A stretch of DNA of 64,000 nucleotides. Origin: Okapia johnstoni (Eukaryota; Chordata; Mammalia; Artiodactyla; Giraffidae). The stretch lies in assembly GCA_024291935.2 (NCBI GenBank), contig CM044311.1, positions 18,499,001 to 18,563,000 on the forward strand, read 5' to 3'. The number at the start of each line of letters is the position of its first letter. Positions within the stretch are counted from its first letter, which is position 1. Under the pieces are notes generated by a model, which searched no databases, had not been told where the DNA came from, and was given only the letters and a program-made list of their open reading frames with translations. The position numbers and the translations under genes are program-made. This document shows, piece by piece, positions 1 to 13,771 of this stretch.

Positions 1-1588
1 TTTCCCATAGATTAGGAAGTTTTATATTCAGAAAAATAATAATGTAAACATAGGCATTTAAAATGTCTCTTGAAAAATTCAATAAAATAAAATGTCCCAA
101 GATTTCTTTTTCTCTGAATCTAGTCATGCGGATTTCAAATTATATGTTTCAGACTTAATTCTTTAAAATTGTTTTACTTTGTTGGGATCTTAATTGGATA
201 GGTTTCCTGATAATTTCTCATTGCTAGAAAAGAATTTAAAGGACAGTTTCTAAAACTGAAGTTTGTAGCCCTTCAGGGAACTTACTCTGAAACGGTAAGC
301 GATTCAGGGAAAGAGGCAAGATTAGAATTCTAAGGCAGACTGAGCTACAAACATTCCTCTTATATGTTTCTTAATGTGAGATTTTTTTTTTTATCCTTGT
401 ACAGTTTTTGGAGGTAATCATAGATTTACATTCAGTAAAGGAATCAATAGAAAGACATGCTTAATAGTCTTCACCCAGTTTTCCCCATTTAGCACAGTGT
501 CACAGCTATGAACTTGACACTGATCACTTCGGTCCAAATGTGTTGCTCCTTCCAATCACTCTCTTGGGAAAGTGATTGGCCATCTCCTTTATACTTATTA
601 ATACCCTGCATAAAAGCGTTACATAGTAGTTCCCCAGGGTGGAGCCCATGCCTACCCCTCACTGTCTCCCAGGCTAAGCAAAGGTTCTCTTTTCATTTAT
701 GTGGACAATGTTTTTCTAAAGAGGAGGGTTAGAGCTAAGGTCAGAGAGATCATCACTTGTGTGCCCTACAGTACAGTAGAAAGAGATGAGTGAGACATGA
801 AAAGTGATCCATTCCACTCGAGTCCCCTCTGAAATCAGCTCTGCTGCCCTAGGAAGGTGATGTTCTAGTCACTGCCAGAAAGAAAGGAGAAGGAGGGAAA
901 AGCCAATCTCATTCCTTACAACTGAGAGAGAGAAGTAACATCCAGGAGTGGAGCCAGCTGATGGCTGTGGTTTGCAGGGATCCCACACGTGGAATACATG
1001 TGGCTTCTAGCTCTGCAGCCCAGACACTCCGTTGTCGGTAACTCAGAGGTGATTAGACCCCTCCTACACCAAAACTAACTTAACCATTTGTGAGTTAGAA
1101 TGATAGTTCCATAATTGGGGGGAAGAAACCAAATTGCCAAGTGGATGGAATACTTGTGTCAACAGGTTGAGAGATTTTCATCATACGGGAGAGAGCTAAC
1201 TAAAACACCTCATGGCTTGGCAAGCACGGACTGTGAAAGGAACTGTACCAAATGAAATGACCTGAATGATAGGTGACCCTGAACTTGATACTCCTGGAGT
1301 CAGAGGTTTCCATCCTAAAACCATCCAGAGAGAGCCAGAGGCACCTCAGATGTCTGTTACCCAGGGCCTGCAGACATCCTGACACTTGCCTTCTGGGCTG
1401 TGCTCACTCCCCTGCCTACTCTGTTGACATCATCAGGACAGCAGCAGCTTCCCATCTTGCTGTCACCCCTTTATCTTGATTGGAAGGAGCAATGAGTGGT
1501 GTGTATAGAGAAGTAAAGCAGGAGATCCTTTTAGGTCAGCATTGTAGATCTTTGAGTAATTGATGAGGATCAGTTTGTTGAACAATGC

Positions 1589-1895
1589 GAAAGTGAAAGT
1601 TGCTCAGTCGTGTCCGACTCTTTGTGACCCCATGGACTATAGAGTTCATGGAATTCTCCAGGCCAGAATCCTGGAGTGGGTAGCCTTTCGCTTCTCCAGG
1701 GGATCTTCCCAGCCCAGGAACTGAACCCAGGTCTCCCACATTGCAGGCGGATTCTTTACCAGCTGGGCCACCAGGGAAGCCCAAGAGTAGAGGAATGGGT
1801 AGTTTATCACTTCTCAGCAGATCTTCCCAACCCAGGAATCAAACCAGGCTCTCCAGCATTGCAGGTGGATTCTTTATTGACTGAGCTATCAGGGA
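1589..1895 (-). mobile_element. Bov-tA-family SINE, dimeric form
   Basis: Read on the minus strand it starts with the typical head (complement of ccaccagggaagccc at 1769-1782) and ends at the gttgctcagtcgtgtccgac core near 1600. A second, partial monomer (1783-1895, ending in gagctatcaggga) is joined to it. The same two-part structure recurs at 42771 and 55282. Confidence 0.85.
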
Positions 1896-1929
1896 TACTA
1901 ATAAGAATCTCTGCATTATGCATGAAAAT

Positions 1930-2118
1930 GTGAAAGTGTTAGTTGCTCAGTCGTGTCTGACTCTTTGTGATCCCATGGACTGTAGCCCACCAGGCTCCTC
2001 TGTCTATGGAATTTTCTGGGCAAGAATAGGGGAGTGGGTTCCCGTTCCTTTCTCCAGGGCATCTTCCTGACCCAGGGCTTGAACCTGGGTCTCCTGCATT
2101 GCAGGCAGATTCTTGACT
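1930..2118 (-). mobile_element. Bov-tA-family SINE
   Basis: Antisense copy beginning tgaaagtgttagttgctcag and running to the ctgcattgcaggcagattct block; the last part of the tRNA-like head is missing. Confidence 0.85.
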
Positions 2119-2959
2119 GTTGTGCATGGCTTTTATCTTTTAGAAGAAGGGTGCTTCCCCCTGGCATGTTAGTAAAACTAAGATAAGAAGACATCTGAGT
2201 GTGCTAAGTTAGCAAGCTCTCCGTAATCCTAGCTAGGTGGGGTACAAACCGGGTTGGAAAATTGTTTTAATTTCTAACAAAAAAGGAGGTAGAGTTTGAA
2301 TTCTAATTGCAGTAACTTTACAAATAGAATCAGACAGGTTGCTACACTTTCAGTCAACCAGGGATTATGAACCTGATTAGGGGGAGGGTGACAAGGCATG
2401 TTAGCAGGTAAGCTGTATAATGTAAAAAACAGTGTCGGGTTTGTATTAACAAATTGTGGTTTGCCTATATTTTATTATATGGAAACATTTTTCCTAAGGT
2501 ACAAATTCATCTTTAATTAGACTTAACATAATCAACTCTGAGTCACATTCGCAGGTTTTATATATGTTTTCAAATATAGTCAGTGAACAGGTTGGCTTTC
2601 TCTCTCTGAAAACTAGACCACATTCAAAATACATGTAATTTGAATTACAAGAGTCAAGACAGTCAGTTATTCAAGAAAAACAATCAGGTGTTTGCACGAG
2701 GTTAAACTTTTTGCCATCATTACCAGATACAATCCTTTCACCTTTAAAGTTGAAGTTATTTTCAAAGAGAAGGTTATTTTTTATCATGAAGAATTATTTT
2801 GACGTGCAGACAATCTTTAGGCATTGGCTGCTCATCCAAAGGCAGCCAAAAGCTCTGTTCACCTCTAGCTGGAGTCTTTTTTATTAGTACTGAGGAGCTA
2901 CACTGATTAAACCGGAGGAGGCTGCGATGCTCTGTTTCCGAAGTAGTTCTAAAGTCCCG

Positions 2960-3098
2960 GTGAAAGTGAAAAGTGAAAGTGAAGTCACTCAGTCGTGTCC
3001 GACTCTTTGCGGACCCCATGGACTGTAGCCTGCACCAGGCTTCGCCGTCCATGGGATTTTCCAGGCAAGAATACTGGAGTGGGTTTGCCATTTCCTGA
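2960..3098 (-). mobile_element. Bov-tA-family SINE, truncated, just upstream of exon 7
   Basis: Antisense fragment with the cactcagtcgtgtccgactc core and ccatggactgtagcc block, stopping at ggtttgccatttcct. It lacks the tRNA-like half. It ends 160 bp before the Kunitz exon acceptor. Confidence 0.85.
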
Positions 3099-3120
3099 AG
3101 TCCTGGTAGGTCTTTACCCA

Positions 3121-3960
<840 letters not shown>

Positions 3961-4295
3961 TGCACATCAGATGCCAGAGGGTAGAGATGACCCAGAGATC
4001 CCTAAGCTCACCCAGGAATGTTTGCAACGTGGAGTTTTCATGTCTTCTCTTGGAAATAGAAGGAAGAAAACTCCTGACTTAGCATTAGAAATGTTCCATG
4101 ACATAAGACTCAGGAAATATAATTTGCCAAGTCTTTTTCTCTTCCACCTTAAGTTTTTCATAACTCAGGGGGATAAGTAAATGAAGTCATGATGCCTTAT
4201 ATGCAAGTTGATACTATTTCCACAGAGGTAGTTTTCTGGAGGTAACACACCAAACATGTGGGGCCTCTGTTCTTAACAGCCTTGCACATTAAATC

Positions 4296-4482
4296 CCCTA
4301 TCTACATACCTATATATCCGTCTATCTACTTATGTATCTATTTACCTATCTCATCTGTCTCTTTATCTACCTATGTATCTATCTATACATATCTATCTTA
4401 TCTGTCTATCTGCCTACTTAGGTATCTTTTCTCTCTATCCACCTATGTAGCTACCTATCTATGTATGTATGTATATATCTAT
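4296..4482. repeat. Degenerate (TATC)n / (TATG)n microsatellite
   Basis: About 190 bp of imperfect tetranucleotide repeat in which tatc, tacc and tgtc units alternate, ending in tatgtatgtatgtatata. Interruptions every few units suggest an old tract. Confidence 0.85.
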
Positions 4483-5081
4483 TCCATGAGGAGGCAGTGT
4501 GATCTACCCAAGGAATAGTTACTCAACTTGATAAAGTAAAAGTGAAACTCAGTTAAGTGTGCATTTCTCTTTTGAGAGACTCCTGCCTCTTTTGCATAGT
4601 TCTGGAGCGGGTGGCAACCACCATTTCCTGCATACAATTCCCAGGGATTATAGAAATTGTTTCCCAGTGTGATCATAGAATTACGCTAAACAACAAAGGG
4701 CCTGCACCATCAAGACCTTCTATTGTGAAGCCCAGTATAAGTGGAATCTACTGGAAGAGTTCCTGTCGGTCTCTTGTGTGAGAGATGACGCCACTTTACT
4801 CGCTGTGAGAACAGGTGTAGGAACTGGTAGCCCTGAGGGCTTCTTTTCTGGCTCTGAAAGGAAGACTGTGGCTTCCAGCTCAGAAGACTCCTTTCTTCAG
4901 TTTCAAACAAAAAAGTTAATTAGATCAGGTAACTTGGAGGACAGTGGTGGATTCTGTTGCCTGGAGCCTCTTGAACAGAGAACTTTTGTTATAGTGATTC
5001 TAACTGGTTTCCCTGCTGGGGGGAGACTTCCTGGCAGATGTCCAACTTTTTTCCCCCTTTCCCTGGGGTGATTTACATTTT

Positions 5082-5136
5082 GGAATATAAATATATATGT
5101 ATGGGTATGTATATAAATATATACATATACATATAC
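5082..5136. repeat. TA-rich simple repeat
   Basis: Alternating purine-pyrimidine tract made of tata, tatg and tacata units. Confidence 0.7.
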
Positions 5137-5199
5137 TAAGAAAGAGGATTTTAAAAGTTATTAATAGTTGTGAATTTGCTTCAAGAATTAAAAGGTATC

Positions 5200-5341
5200 A
5201 GGAATTCCCTGGCAGTCCAGTTGTTAAGACTCTGAGCTTCCGTTGAAGGGGGCACGTGTTTGATCCCTGGTTAGGGAACTAAGATCCCATGTACTACTAA
5301 AAAATTAGGAATTATGCCCCCCCCCCCAAGAAAAAAAAAAC
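5200..5341 (+). mobile_element. CHR-type tRNA-derived SINE
   Basis: Starts ggaattccctggcagtccag, has the box B-like gtttgatccctgg and the ggaactaagatcccatg block, then a short C run and an A tail. Confidence 0.8.
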
Positions 5342-6029
5342 CCTACTGTTACCTTCAAAGCACACCATCTCCATTTGACTATTTTGAGTTAACTCAGACT
5401 GGGACCCAGAGCCATGGGCATCACAGATCCAGATGGAATCTCTGGATGGCACGTCCTTTGCCAAGAAGTTTGCAAAAGAGATGCTTCCAATGAAGGTATA
5501 ATGGATAAGCAGTCAGTACTTAGTTTCAAAGGAGATGGGTTATAGAGTAATGATGTCAAGAAAGCGAACGAGAGGCTGAAGGTCCGTTAAAAGAGTGGAC
5601 AGATGTAAGTGGACAGTAAAGGCCTCAACAAATAGCCAGAGCTGAGGGCCACGGCTGCCCTTAGAATAATGAAATGAATGGAAGATACCATGAAGAAAGG
5701 GTGGGTGGGAACTGCTGATGCTGACACTAAGCAGGTAGATGGGAGCAAGAAATGCTTCCACGGGGTACCGGAATGTACTATCAGAGACAGAATATCCACA
5801 GTCTATGATGTTTTTGTGGAAATACATCTTATGTTTGTATATTTACTTTGGTTCCATGTTGTTTAGTGCCACGGCCCAGACTCAGGATGTTTGTTTCCTT
5901 TTTGTTTTTAAGTCAGTGTTTTTGTTTCTGTTTTTCCCTTTGGTCAGTAGAACCATGCCATTGAGTTCCATCCATCATTCCCATGATTCTCTTTTTGTTT
6001 TCAGTTATATTCTCTTATTTTCTCCATAG

Positions 6030-6086
6030 TGTCCCACAGTTTACTCAAGACCACCCAGGAACCTCTTCCCCACGATCCTGTTAAAC
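6030..6086 (+). CDS. APP: APP exon 8, OX-2-like cassette, alternatively spliced
   Basis: This 57-nt phase 1-1 exon encodes 19 residues beginning MSHSLLKTTQEPL (residues 345-363 in APP770 numbering). It is the short segment related to the OX-2 antigen that distinguishes the 770 from the 751 form. The acceptor is ctccatag and the donor AAAC/gtatgt. Splicing to exon 9 completes the Leu codon (C/TT); exon 7 to 9 joining instead gives A/TT, Ile, as in the human 751 form. Compared with my memory of human APP it carries three substitutions: Gln347 to His, Ala358 to Pro and Arg359 to His. It is therefore far less conserved than the constitutive exons. No catalytic role is known for this segment. Length, phase and order make the assignment firm. 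Confidence 0.97.
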
Positions 6087-7084
6087 GTATGTTGTCATTC
6101 ACTCGATGGAAGGGAGGAGGGAGGATTGTATTGCATGTCTGGACTGTAGCTCCAGCATCCTCACCTTTGCATGGTTTTGTATTTCCTGAACACCTGTCTT
6201 TTAACAAAAATGTTTATTTCCATTGCCTTGCTTGTCATTCTGTCTGATTTTGCCAGGTAACTTGCAGTGTCAGGCTAAGAGCTTTGACCTAGCTTTTTCT
6301 ATTTCTAATCAGTTTCCTCTTTATTTTATATGGTTTTATAAAATAATGCTTATACAGCCTTGTTTTGTGTTTTATTTGGCATCACAATTTTACTTCCTAA
6401 AGCTCACAAGATGCTATGATTTAGCAAGAGCCCATGTGTATAAGTGACTCATTTAACCATTTAATGTGCATGCATTGTACTATGTGGACTAATACATATG
6501 CAGAGGCTTCAGGTATGTGTGTTTACAGACAGCTGTTAGGCTTTAGGAAGTGAACAGTCACTTCTAGAATTCAAGACTTCTCCTTCCCCTCCCTGGATCC
6601 AGCACTAGTGGGAAAGATGTGCCCAACTTATGATTTTATCATTAAGATGCAGAGAAAGCACTTTATAAAGAAATGCTATGTCAACCTGCCTTATAATATC
6701 TGTGCATTGTGATGATTTCAGTTGGCCTATCTGTTTAGCTTTGTTTAAAACATGTGGTGTCAAATACATAATCACTCATTTAAAATTTGGATTATATCCC
6801 AAAACAGATTCATCCAGCATTAGGTTAGGGATGATAGGAACCATTGATACTTGTAGTTGCTGGAGAGAAAGACACAATTGGAGTTATAGATTGGATATAG
6901 TGAAAATTAACATTTGTCTTTATCATCCTGAAGAAGAACCTAGTCTCACAATTGATGAAGCTAATGATCTTGTCTTTAAAAAGATAAATTATAGTTGAAA
7001 GTATGGCAAGTGGCTAGACATAGAAAGATGAGAAAAAAACTATAGATTTTATATTGTGAGATTGATAGTACATTGAGCTGCAAA

Positions 7085-7290
7085 GAGTGTTGCATTTTAT
7101 GAGGCATTTTTCATAGATCATCTCTTTTCTCAGGCATTTTGTGTCCATTTTCCTCATTGCCTTTGTGCATACAAGAAAAAACATGAAGCTTTAAGAACTT
7201 GGTGACTTGTCCCCAGCTATCATAGCATCACAGGTGGCAGGACCAGGTTTAAACCTAAATGATACTGTGGCTATGACCTGTACTCCAAAT
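7085..7290 (-). mobile_element. MIR-like ancient SINE
   Basis: Weak match: ttcctcattgcc, gaacttggtgacttgtccccagctatca, then caggtggcaggaccaggtttaaacc, in the order of the reverse complement of a MIR element. Confidence 0.55.
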
Positions 7291-8346
7291 GGCCAGCAGT
7301 TTCTGATACTGTTTGCTAGGCTAGCAAATTACATTTGAAGTTCAGAAGCACATTTTAAGAGTACAGAAAATTGTGGGAAATGGATGGCAAATATTAAAAT
7401 TGTTTTTTCCTAAACAGCCTGCATCAATAAATTAAATCCTTCCCACCCTTTTACAAAGACAGTCATTATTTTTACTTTAAGTTTCATTTTATATCACTTT
7501 AAGCATATAAAAAATTATCTTTTTCTATTTTTTTTCATTACTGGGAATGAGCATCATCGTTCAATAAATTTCTTTTCATGGAGTACTTGTTTTCTCAACT
7601 CTTCCCAACAGACATTGACAATCTGTTGTCATTTTCTCTTTCCCAGTCATTTTTTCCATCTACTTGTACTGTGTTTGAGATCCTAACACCTTTCCATTCT
7701 AGGAGGTTGAAGTGATTTGGGCAGCTATATTTTCTTGCCTACCTACAGAGGATGTTCAATCACTGAAGGGTTTGCAGTGCTAGTGCAAACAGCCGGGAGA
7801 AAGCATATAATTTCTAGTTATTTATAGCCTGCACAGCTCTGCTCTCTTATTTATAGCAAAGCTGTACATTTGAATTGAAAAACTCATGGTCATCTGGAGG
7901 TCAAATGCAGTTAGCACACTGGAGTTGGAGAAAATGAACCAGACTGAGAAAGGTGAACAAGCCTGTTTGATTCGACAGCTGAGACTTGCTCTTGGCTGCT
8001 TCACCAACCTAGGGCTAACTGGAGGACATCTCGATTCACAAAGGTGGGTGGTCTTCCAGGTTTCTCAGTCTGAGTTGCTGCTAGTCAAATAATAAGTGTG
8101 AAATGAGCTAGAAAAAGCTCTTCAGTTAAACTGATAATAAGATTGCTTGTGTGGAGAAAAAGTGTGATGGTCTTCATTATGCATACAGTAATTTTCTTAT
8201 CAAGACTTCCTATTATTATAATTAGGCATTTCTAGATTTTAAATCTTTGTCATAAAAACCATTTTTGAACACTGCAATTTTAAGAGACACTTGATTATTT
8301 TTTGGTTTTGTTATCATAGATGAGAATCTAAACCCTAGGTAGAGGT

Positions 8347-8527
8347 ACTTCCCTGGTGGTCCAGTGGTTAAAAAACCACCTTGCAATGCAGGGGCATGGG
8401 TTTGATGCCTGGTCTGGGAACTAAGATTCCACATGCAGTGGGGCAATTAATCCTGCATCCCAAAACTAGAAAGAGCCTGCACACCATAGTGAAGACCCAG
8501 TGCAGCCAAAAAATAAAGAAAAAATGC
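8347..8527 (+). mobile_element. CHR-type tRNA-derived SINE
   Basis: Starts acttccctggtggtccagtg, followed by gtttgatgcctgg, the ggaactaagattccacatgc block and an aaaaaataaagaaaa tail. Confidence 0.85.
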
Positions 8528-8998
8528 AATATGTTTTTAAAAATAATAAACTACAAGTAGAGAGGGTAGAGACCTGAGGCTAAGAACTTTCTTTCATTTT
8601 ACTCATAAATTTATGGATTTTAATCCTTTTAAAAAAAATCACTTTTCCATTTGGGATTAAAAATCTTATGAAACCTGGGTTTTGTGGGTTAGGATGATGC
8701 CAGGGTTTCACATTTAGTTGACCCAGTGCCGTGTTCATGAACAATAAAATTTCTGCATAAACATTTATTGATAAGTTCATGTTTCAAACGTGAGAGTATG
8801 ATCTTTTTTTTCCCTAGTGTTCTTCCCATCAGACTGCATCTCAAAAGGCAAACAGATGCTTTTAATCTCAAAGAGTATCATGCCAATTTCTAGTCAGCCA
8901 GCTGCACCAAAGGATCTGGCCAAAGGGAATGACCAATGACTCATCTTTGGCCCCTTCCCCTGCAGTGGGGTTGAGGCACAAATGACATCTAACTCAAG

Positions 8999-9207
8999 GT
9001 CTTTCAACCTCAACACAGTTGACATTTGGGGTCATTTAATTCATTGTGGGTGCTGTCCTGTGCTTAGAGGATGTTTAGCAGCATCCCTGGCCTCTGCCCA
9101 TGAGATGACAGTGACACCAGCCCAGCTGTGATAACTAATAATGTCTCTAGATCTCACCACATGTGCCCTGGGGAGGACAAAATGGCACCCCATTGAGAAC
9201 CCCTGAT
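8999..9207 (-). mobile_element. MER5A-like hAT-Charlie DNA transposon relic
   Basis: Shows the characteristic order tcaacctcaacacagttgac, gctgtcctgtgc, atgtttagcagcatccctgg and a terminal cattgagaacccctg, close to a full-length non-autonomous MER5A in reverse orientation. Flanking 8-bp duplications were not resolved. Confidence 0.75.
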
Positions 9208-9401
9208 CTTAGTCTAGTAGTTTGCCCACATCTGATTTCAGACATAACCAGGCTGGTGGAAACAGGTAAACCTTCCATAAACTTGAGGGCATTGCTGAAG
9301 TGTCAGAATGTCAGAAGCCTCCAGTTCTCAGAGGTGTTTATGAAATTCAGTTTGTTAGTCCACTATCCTAGCTCTTCGTATTTGAAGTTAAGGGAGAAGT
9401 T

Positions 9402-9625
9402 GGGCTTTCCAGGTGGTTCAGTGTTAAAGAATCTGCCTGCAATGCAGGAGATACAAGAGATGTGGGTTTGATCCCTGGGGGTTGGGAAGATCCCCTGGAG
9501 GAGGGCATGGCAACCCACTCCAGTATTCTTGCCTGAAGAATCCCTTGGACAGAGGAGCCTGGTGGGCTATAGTCTATAGGGTCACAAAGAGTCAGACACA
9601 ACTGAAGTGATTGAGCACACACATG
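9402..9625 (+). mobile_element. Bov-tA-family SINE, near full length
   Basis: Sense copy from gggctttccaggtggttcag through gatccctggg and caacccactccagtattctt to the gagtcagacacaactgaag end and a cacacacatg tail. Confidence 0.9.
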
Positions 9626-10664
9626 CAAGGGAAAGGTTACTGTTGCTCTTCTGAGTTTTCTGCTTCAATGTAAGCACTGCCAGGGAAGCAGAGAATAAAC
9701 CAGCAAACCACTGGATTAGAAGTGCATGGTTTACCTCTTCTGTTTCATCTTGGTTTCATAGAATCCCAACTTATGCTAGAGAAGGGCCATCTGTAGAGAG
9801 GCCGTGTGGCCTTGCTACACAGATTACTTGATATCTAAGATGCACTTTGGGATCGTGTTCATGGCCATAGGGTCTGTGCAAAGGTTTAGGTCTGACCTCA
9901 TGCAGGATTGGGGGAGGGGTAAAGATTGATTTCTAGGCACATCAGAATGATCCAGAAAGCACAGAAGAGACTAGTACACTTCCAGAGAATATAAAAGGAA
10001 TTGGAACATATCAGATAAGGTCAAACCACTGTCCCCAAACTCTGAGGTTATTGCCTCAGACGCTCACTATTTGCAAACAGTGAATAACCCACTGTGTGGC
10101 CTTTGAATAGAAGGTGCTATCTTAGCCCCAGCTTTGCAGTTCCCTGTCATAGCGCCAAGGCCATCTTGTCTTTGGCCAGACTTGAAACATTGTTCTTCAC
10201 CATTCTTGTTCTTCTGATTGTGAAAGAGCAAATGTGAGTTCCTGTTAGCACATTCCCTGATACTAATGGAACTCTGATGTTTTTTATGAAACTGCTAAAT
10301 GTTATTAAAAACAATTAAAAGCATTAAAAGACACAATGGTGCATTAAATTATGTGTCACATCAGTGCCAATAAATTCTGTTCCATTGACAAGTATGGGAA
10401 GCCACATCTTTGGTATCCAGAAATTGTCAGGATAAAAGCAATGCTTTTTTCCACCAGACTATCACAGTGAAAAAACCCTAAGATTGAAAACAATTGATTT
10501 GCTCAGCAAACCAGCATTTTTTTAAAAATCTCATTTACTAAGAACAGTAAAAAATGCTCTCATATGTGTGCTCTCTTCCTTAGCTCTTTCCAAAGAAGGA
10601 AATGTGGATAGCTTAATAAGAGTCAGTAGTGGGGAAAAGGGATAGTTAAGGAATTTGAGATTGA

Positions 10665-11110
10665 CATGTACACACTGGTGTATTTAAAATGAATAATCAA
10701 CAAGGACCTACTGTATAGCACGAGGAACTCTGCTCAATGTTATGTGACAGCCCAGATAGGAGAGGAATTTGGGGGAGAATGGACACATGGATATATTTGA
10801 ATGAGTCCATTTGCTGTCCGCCTGAATTATCATAACATTGTTAACTGGCTATACCCCAATATAAAAGACTTCCCTGTAGCTCAAACAGTAAAGAATCTGC
10901 CTGCAAGGCAGGAAACCAGGGTTCGATCCCTGGGTTGGGAAGTTCCTCTGACGAAGGGAATGGCAACCCACTCCAGTATTCTTGCCAGGAGAATTCCACG
11001 GACAAGAAGCCTGGCGGGCTACAGTCCATGGGTCGCATAGAGTCGGACACGACTGAGCGACTAACACACACAGTCCAATATAAAACAAAAAGTTTAATAA
11101 ATAAAAATTA
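10665..11110 (+). mobile_element. Old L1 3' end, split by a SINE
   Basis: The sequence caacaaggacctactgtata, then gctgtccgcctgaattatca and ggctataccccaatataaa, matches the 3' end of older artiodactyl L1 elements. A Bov-tA SINE (10867-11074) interrupts it. The tail resumes at tccaatataaaac. Confidence 0.75.
10867..11074 (+). mobile_element. Bov-tA-family SINE inserted in an L1 3' end
   Basis: Sense copy gacttccctgtagctcaaac ... gactgagcgactaacacaca. Flanked by an 11-bp target-site duplication CCAATATAAAA (10856-10866 and 11075-11085). Confidence 0.93.
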
Positions 11111-11232
11111 TGTACATTATGTTCCATCACAATCATCATACAAAATAACCTCTAAGTGATGTGAAAATAGTATATAGTATGTTATGTATATTTTACCATA
11201 ATAAAAGTTGTATGAAATTCAGAAAAAAAAAA

Positions 11233-11435
11233 GTCAGCAAATATTTTCTGTAAAAGGCCAGCAAGTCGGTATTTTAGGTTGTGCAGGCAAATGGTCTCTG
11301 TTATAAGTACTTAACTTGGCAGTAATAGTGTGAGAGCACTCTCAGACAATAGGTAAATGAATAGATACAGCTGTGTTCCAATGAAACTTTATTTAGCAAA
11401 AGAGACCAGCTGGTTTAATAAGCCTGTTGAGCCTG
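11233..11435 (-). mobile_element. MER20-like hAT-Charlie DNA transposon relic
   Basis: Contains ttttctgtaaaaggccagca, ggtattttaggttgtgcagg, ggtctctgttataagtac and cagctgtgttccaatgaaac in the order of a MER20-type element. Family name from memory; hAT-Charlie class is more secure than the subfamily. Confidence 0.65.
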
Positions 11436-11659
11436 GGACATGTTGCAAAGTAATTTTGAGGGACACCAGCAAAGTAAACCCAGTGCTTGTCTTCAATAAG
11501 TTGACAGTTTTATCAATATGATGAGATTCAAGTATGTTCCAGAATTAAATAAAATAAAATGCACAAGTGAAGGGAAAGATTGCTGTGAGAGACTAACATA
11601 GACTGAAACTAGTTTTATCCTGAAGACCTCCATAGAGGTGAAGAATTCCATCGGCTTTC

Positions 11660-11814
11660 ATGGCTATGTGCATCATTCAACCATGTCCGACTCTTGGAGA
11701 CCCCATAGGCTGTAGCCCGCCAGGCTCCTCTGTCCGTGGGATTTTCCAGGCAGGAATGCTGGAGTGGGTTGCCATTCCCTCCTCCAGTGGATCTTCCTGA
11801 CCCAGGGATCGACA
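11660..11814 (-). mobile_element. Bov-tA-family SINE, truncated
   Basis: Antisense: catgtccgactcttggagac ... ggatcttcctgacccaggga. It abuts the adjacent BovB region and lacks the tRNA-like head. Confidence 0.8.
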
Positions 11815-11873
11815 GTCTCTATGAAAGTGGACAATACTGAAGATCGTGACTTTTTGAACCCATCTATTGCGTG

Positions 11874-12272
11874 AAAAAAGCTGAGCGCCGTAGAATTGAT
11901 GCTTTTGAACTGTGGTGTTGGAGAAGACTCTTGAGAGTCCCTTGGACTGCAAGGAGATCCAATCAATCCATCCTAAAAGAGATCAATCCTGGGTGTTCAT
12001 TGGAAGAACTGATGTTGAAGCTGAAACTCCAATACTTTGGCCACCTCATGGAAGAGTTGACTCATTGGAAAAGACCCTAATGCTGGGTAGGATTGGGGGT
12101 GAGAGGAGAAGGGGACGACAGAGGATGAGATGGTTGGATGGCATCACCGATTCAATGGACATGGGTTTGGGTAGACTCCGGGAGTTGGTGATGGACAGGG
12201 AGGCCTGGCGTGCTGCGATTCATGGGGTCACAAAGAGTCGGACACGACTGAGCGACTGAACTGAACTGATTG
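11874..12272 (+). mobile_element. BovB LINE (RTE class) 3' end
   Basis: Encodes the C-terminal end of the BovB ORF2 protein ([20 protein letters not shown], then a frame change after about 60 codons) and continues through the 3' end to gactgagcgactgaactgaa. 5'-truncated copy. Confidence 0.9.
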
Positions 12273-13555
12273 CGTGTCAAGTGACTGTGGCCGGTCATCC
12301 CTTTATGGTCCACCATGAATGAAATGGAGCCTACCTCTGACAAATTGACAAAAATACAGTAACTGAAGCTTAAGACGTCCTGAATGCCAGTGAATGTCAC
12401 TGTGACTTCACACATGGTTTTCAGATTCAGACTTGAACTTGATCTTACATTTTGGTGCATTTTGCTAAATAGGATGTAGATATTAATAAAAATCACACCA
12501 GCATTCATCTCATTTCACATATTTGACAAAATTCCCCCATCAGTACATGTCCATAAGACATAAAAAAGAAATGAAGCTTGACTAGAGTAAACACAGCATA
12601 GATAACATTTTTATTACCTTCTGTCCACACAATGCATCGATAATCTGCCAGCTATGACTGCACTGACTATAAAATAAGTGTGATACAAGGGCATATCGGT
12701 GGAAGTGCCTTTGTTCTTTTTTTTTTTTTCTTGTGGAGAGTCTAGTATCACATGTAAGGATCACAGACTTTATTTGCACATTATAAATGTCTCATCTAAC
12801 TAGGACTTGATAAATATTTGAGCTTAGAAGACGTTAGGGATTTTCGTTATTTTGCAGTTGGAGAAATAGACTTTTTTTTCTTTTTTTTTAAAGTTGGGGT
12901 GGCAGTCTGTACACTCTGCTATGTTGCGAGATGAAATTTTTGCATCAAATCTTCCTTTACTGGTTTTTATTCCTTATATATCAATTACCCTTATTGCCAC
13001 CCATCATATAAATCACAGCCAGTTCATGTGACTGCATTGCTAGTTCCATATAAAATAAGATTTTCAGTGATAGGGCAGTGACTGTGTAGGTCTTAATTTA
13101 CTTTTATCTTGGGTTGTCAATGCTATAGAGATAAATTGCCTTTTTGCTGATGAAAGGAGACCCACCAAATTTTCTTGCTAGAATCTAACGTTTATATATT
13201 GACTAAATGCCATTCATGGGTGTCTGTTTAGAGAGGTAGTCATAGTTGTTAGTGTTTGAAGATGGTTTCTCCTTTTGTATCCTGAGCCTTAAAATTACAT
13301 GTCACCCCTAGAGATTGAGGAAATGAACAAATATCAAAATGATCAGGGCAATTTTTCACGATCAGGGCAATGTCTCTAATACCCAGTTCTTGCTGTCTTT
13401 ACTATGAATATGAAAGGGAGTGTTATGCAGTGATTACAAAATCAGAACTAAAATGAGCATTTGCTGCATTTGCAGTTCAATTTGATTGTGTCCCTGACAC
13501 GGGAGTTCTCCATCTGTGCTAAGAAAGTGATCTCTGCCACATCCCATCTTGGCTA

Positions 13556-13771
13556 CCTGATGGGAAGAGCCGACTGATCGCAGAAGACCCTGATGCAGGG
13601 TAAGACTGAGGGCAAGAGAAGGGGGCGACAGAGGATGCGATGGTTGCATGGCATCGCTGACTCAATGGACGAGTTTGAGGAAACTCCCAGAGATGGCGAA
13701 GGACAGGGAAGCCTGGCGTGCTGCAGTCCATGGGATCGCAAAGTCAGGCAGGACTTAGTGACTGAACAAGA
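13556..13771 (+). mobile_element. BovB LINE 3' end fragment
   Basis: Sense fragment with ggcgacagaggatgcgatgg, ggcatcgctgactcaatgga and the terminal gtgactgaacaag. Confidence 0.88.

Noticed and set aside
12152..12508. 118-codon minus-strand open frame
   Set aside because: Begins in plain intron and ends in antisense BovB 3' sequence; no protein family.
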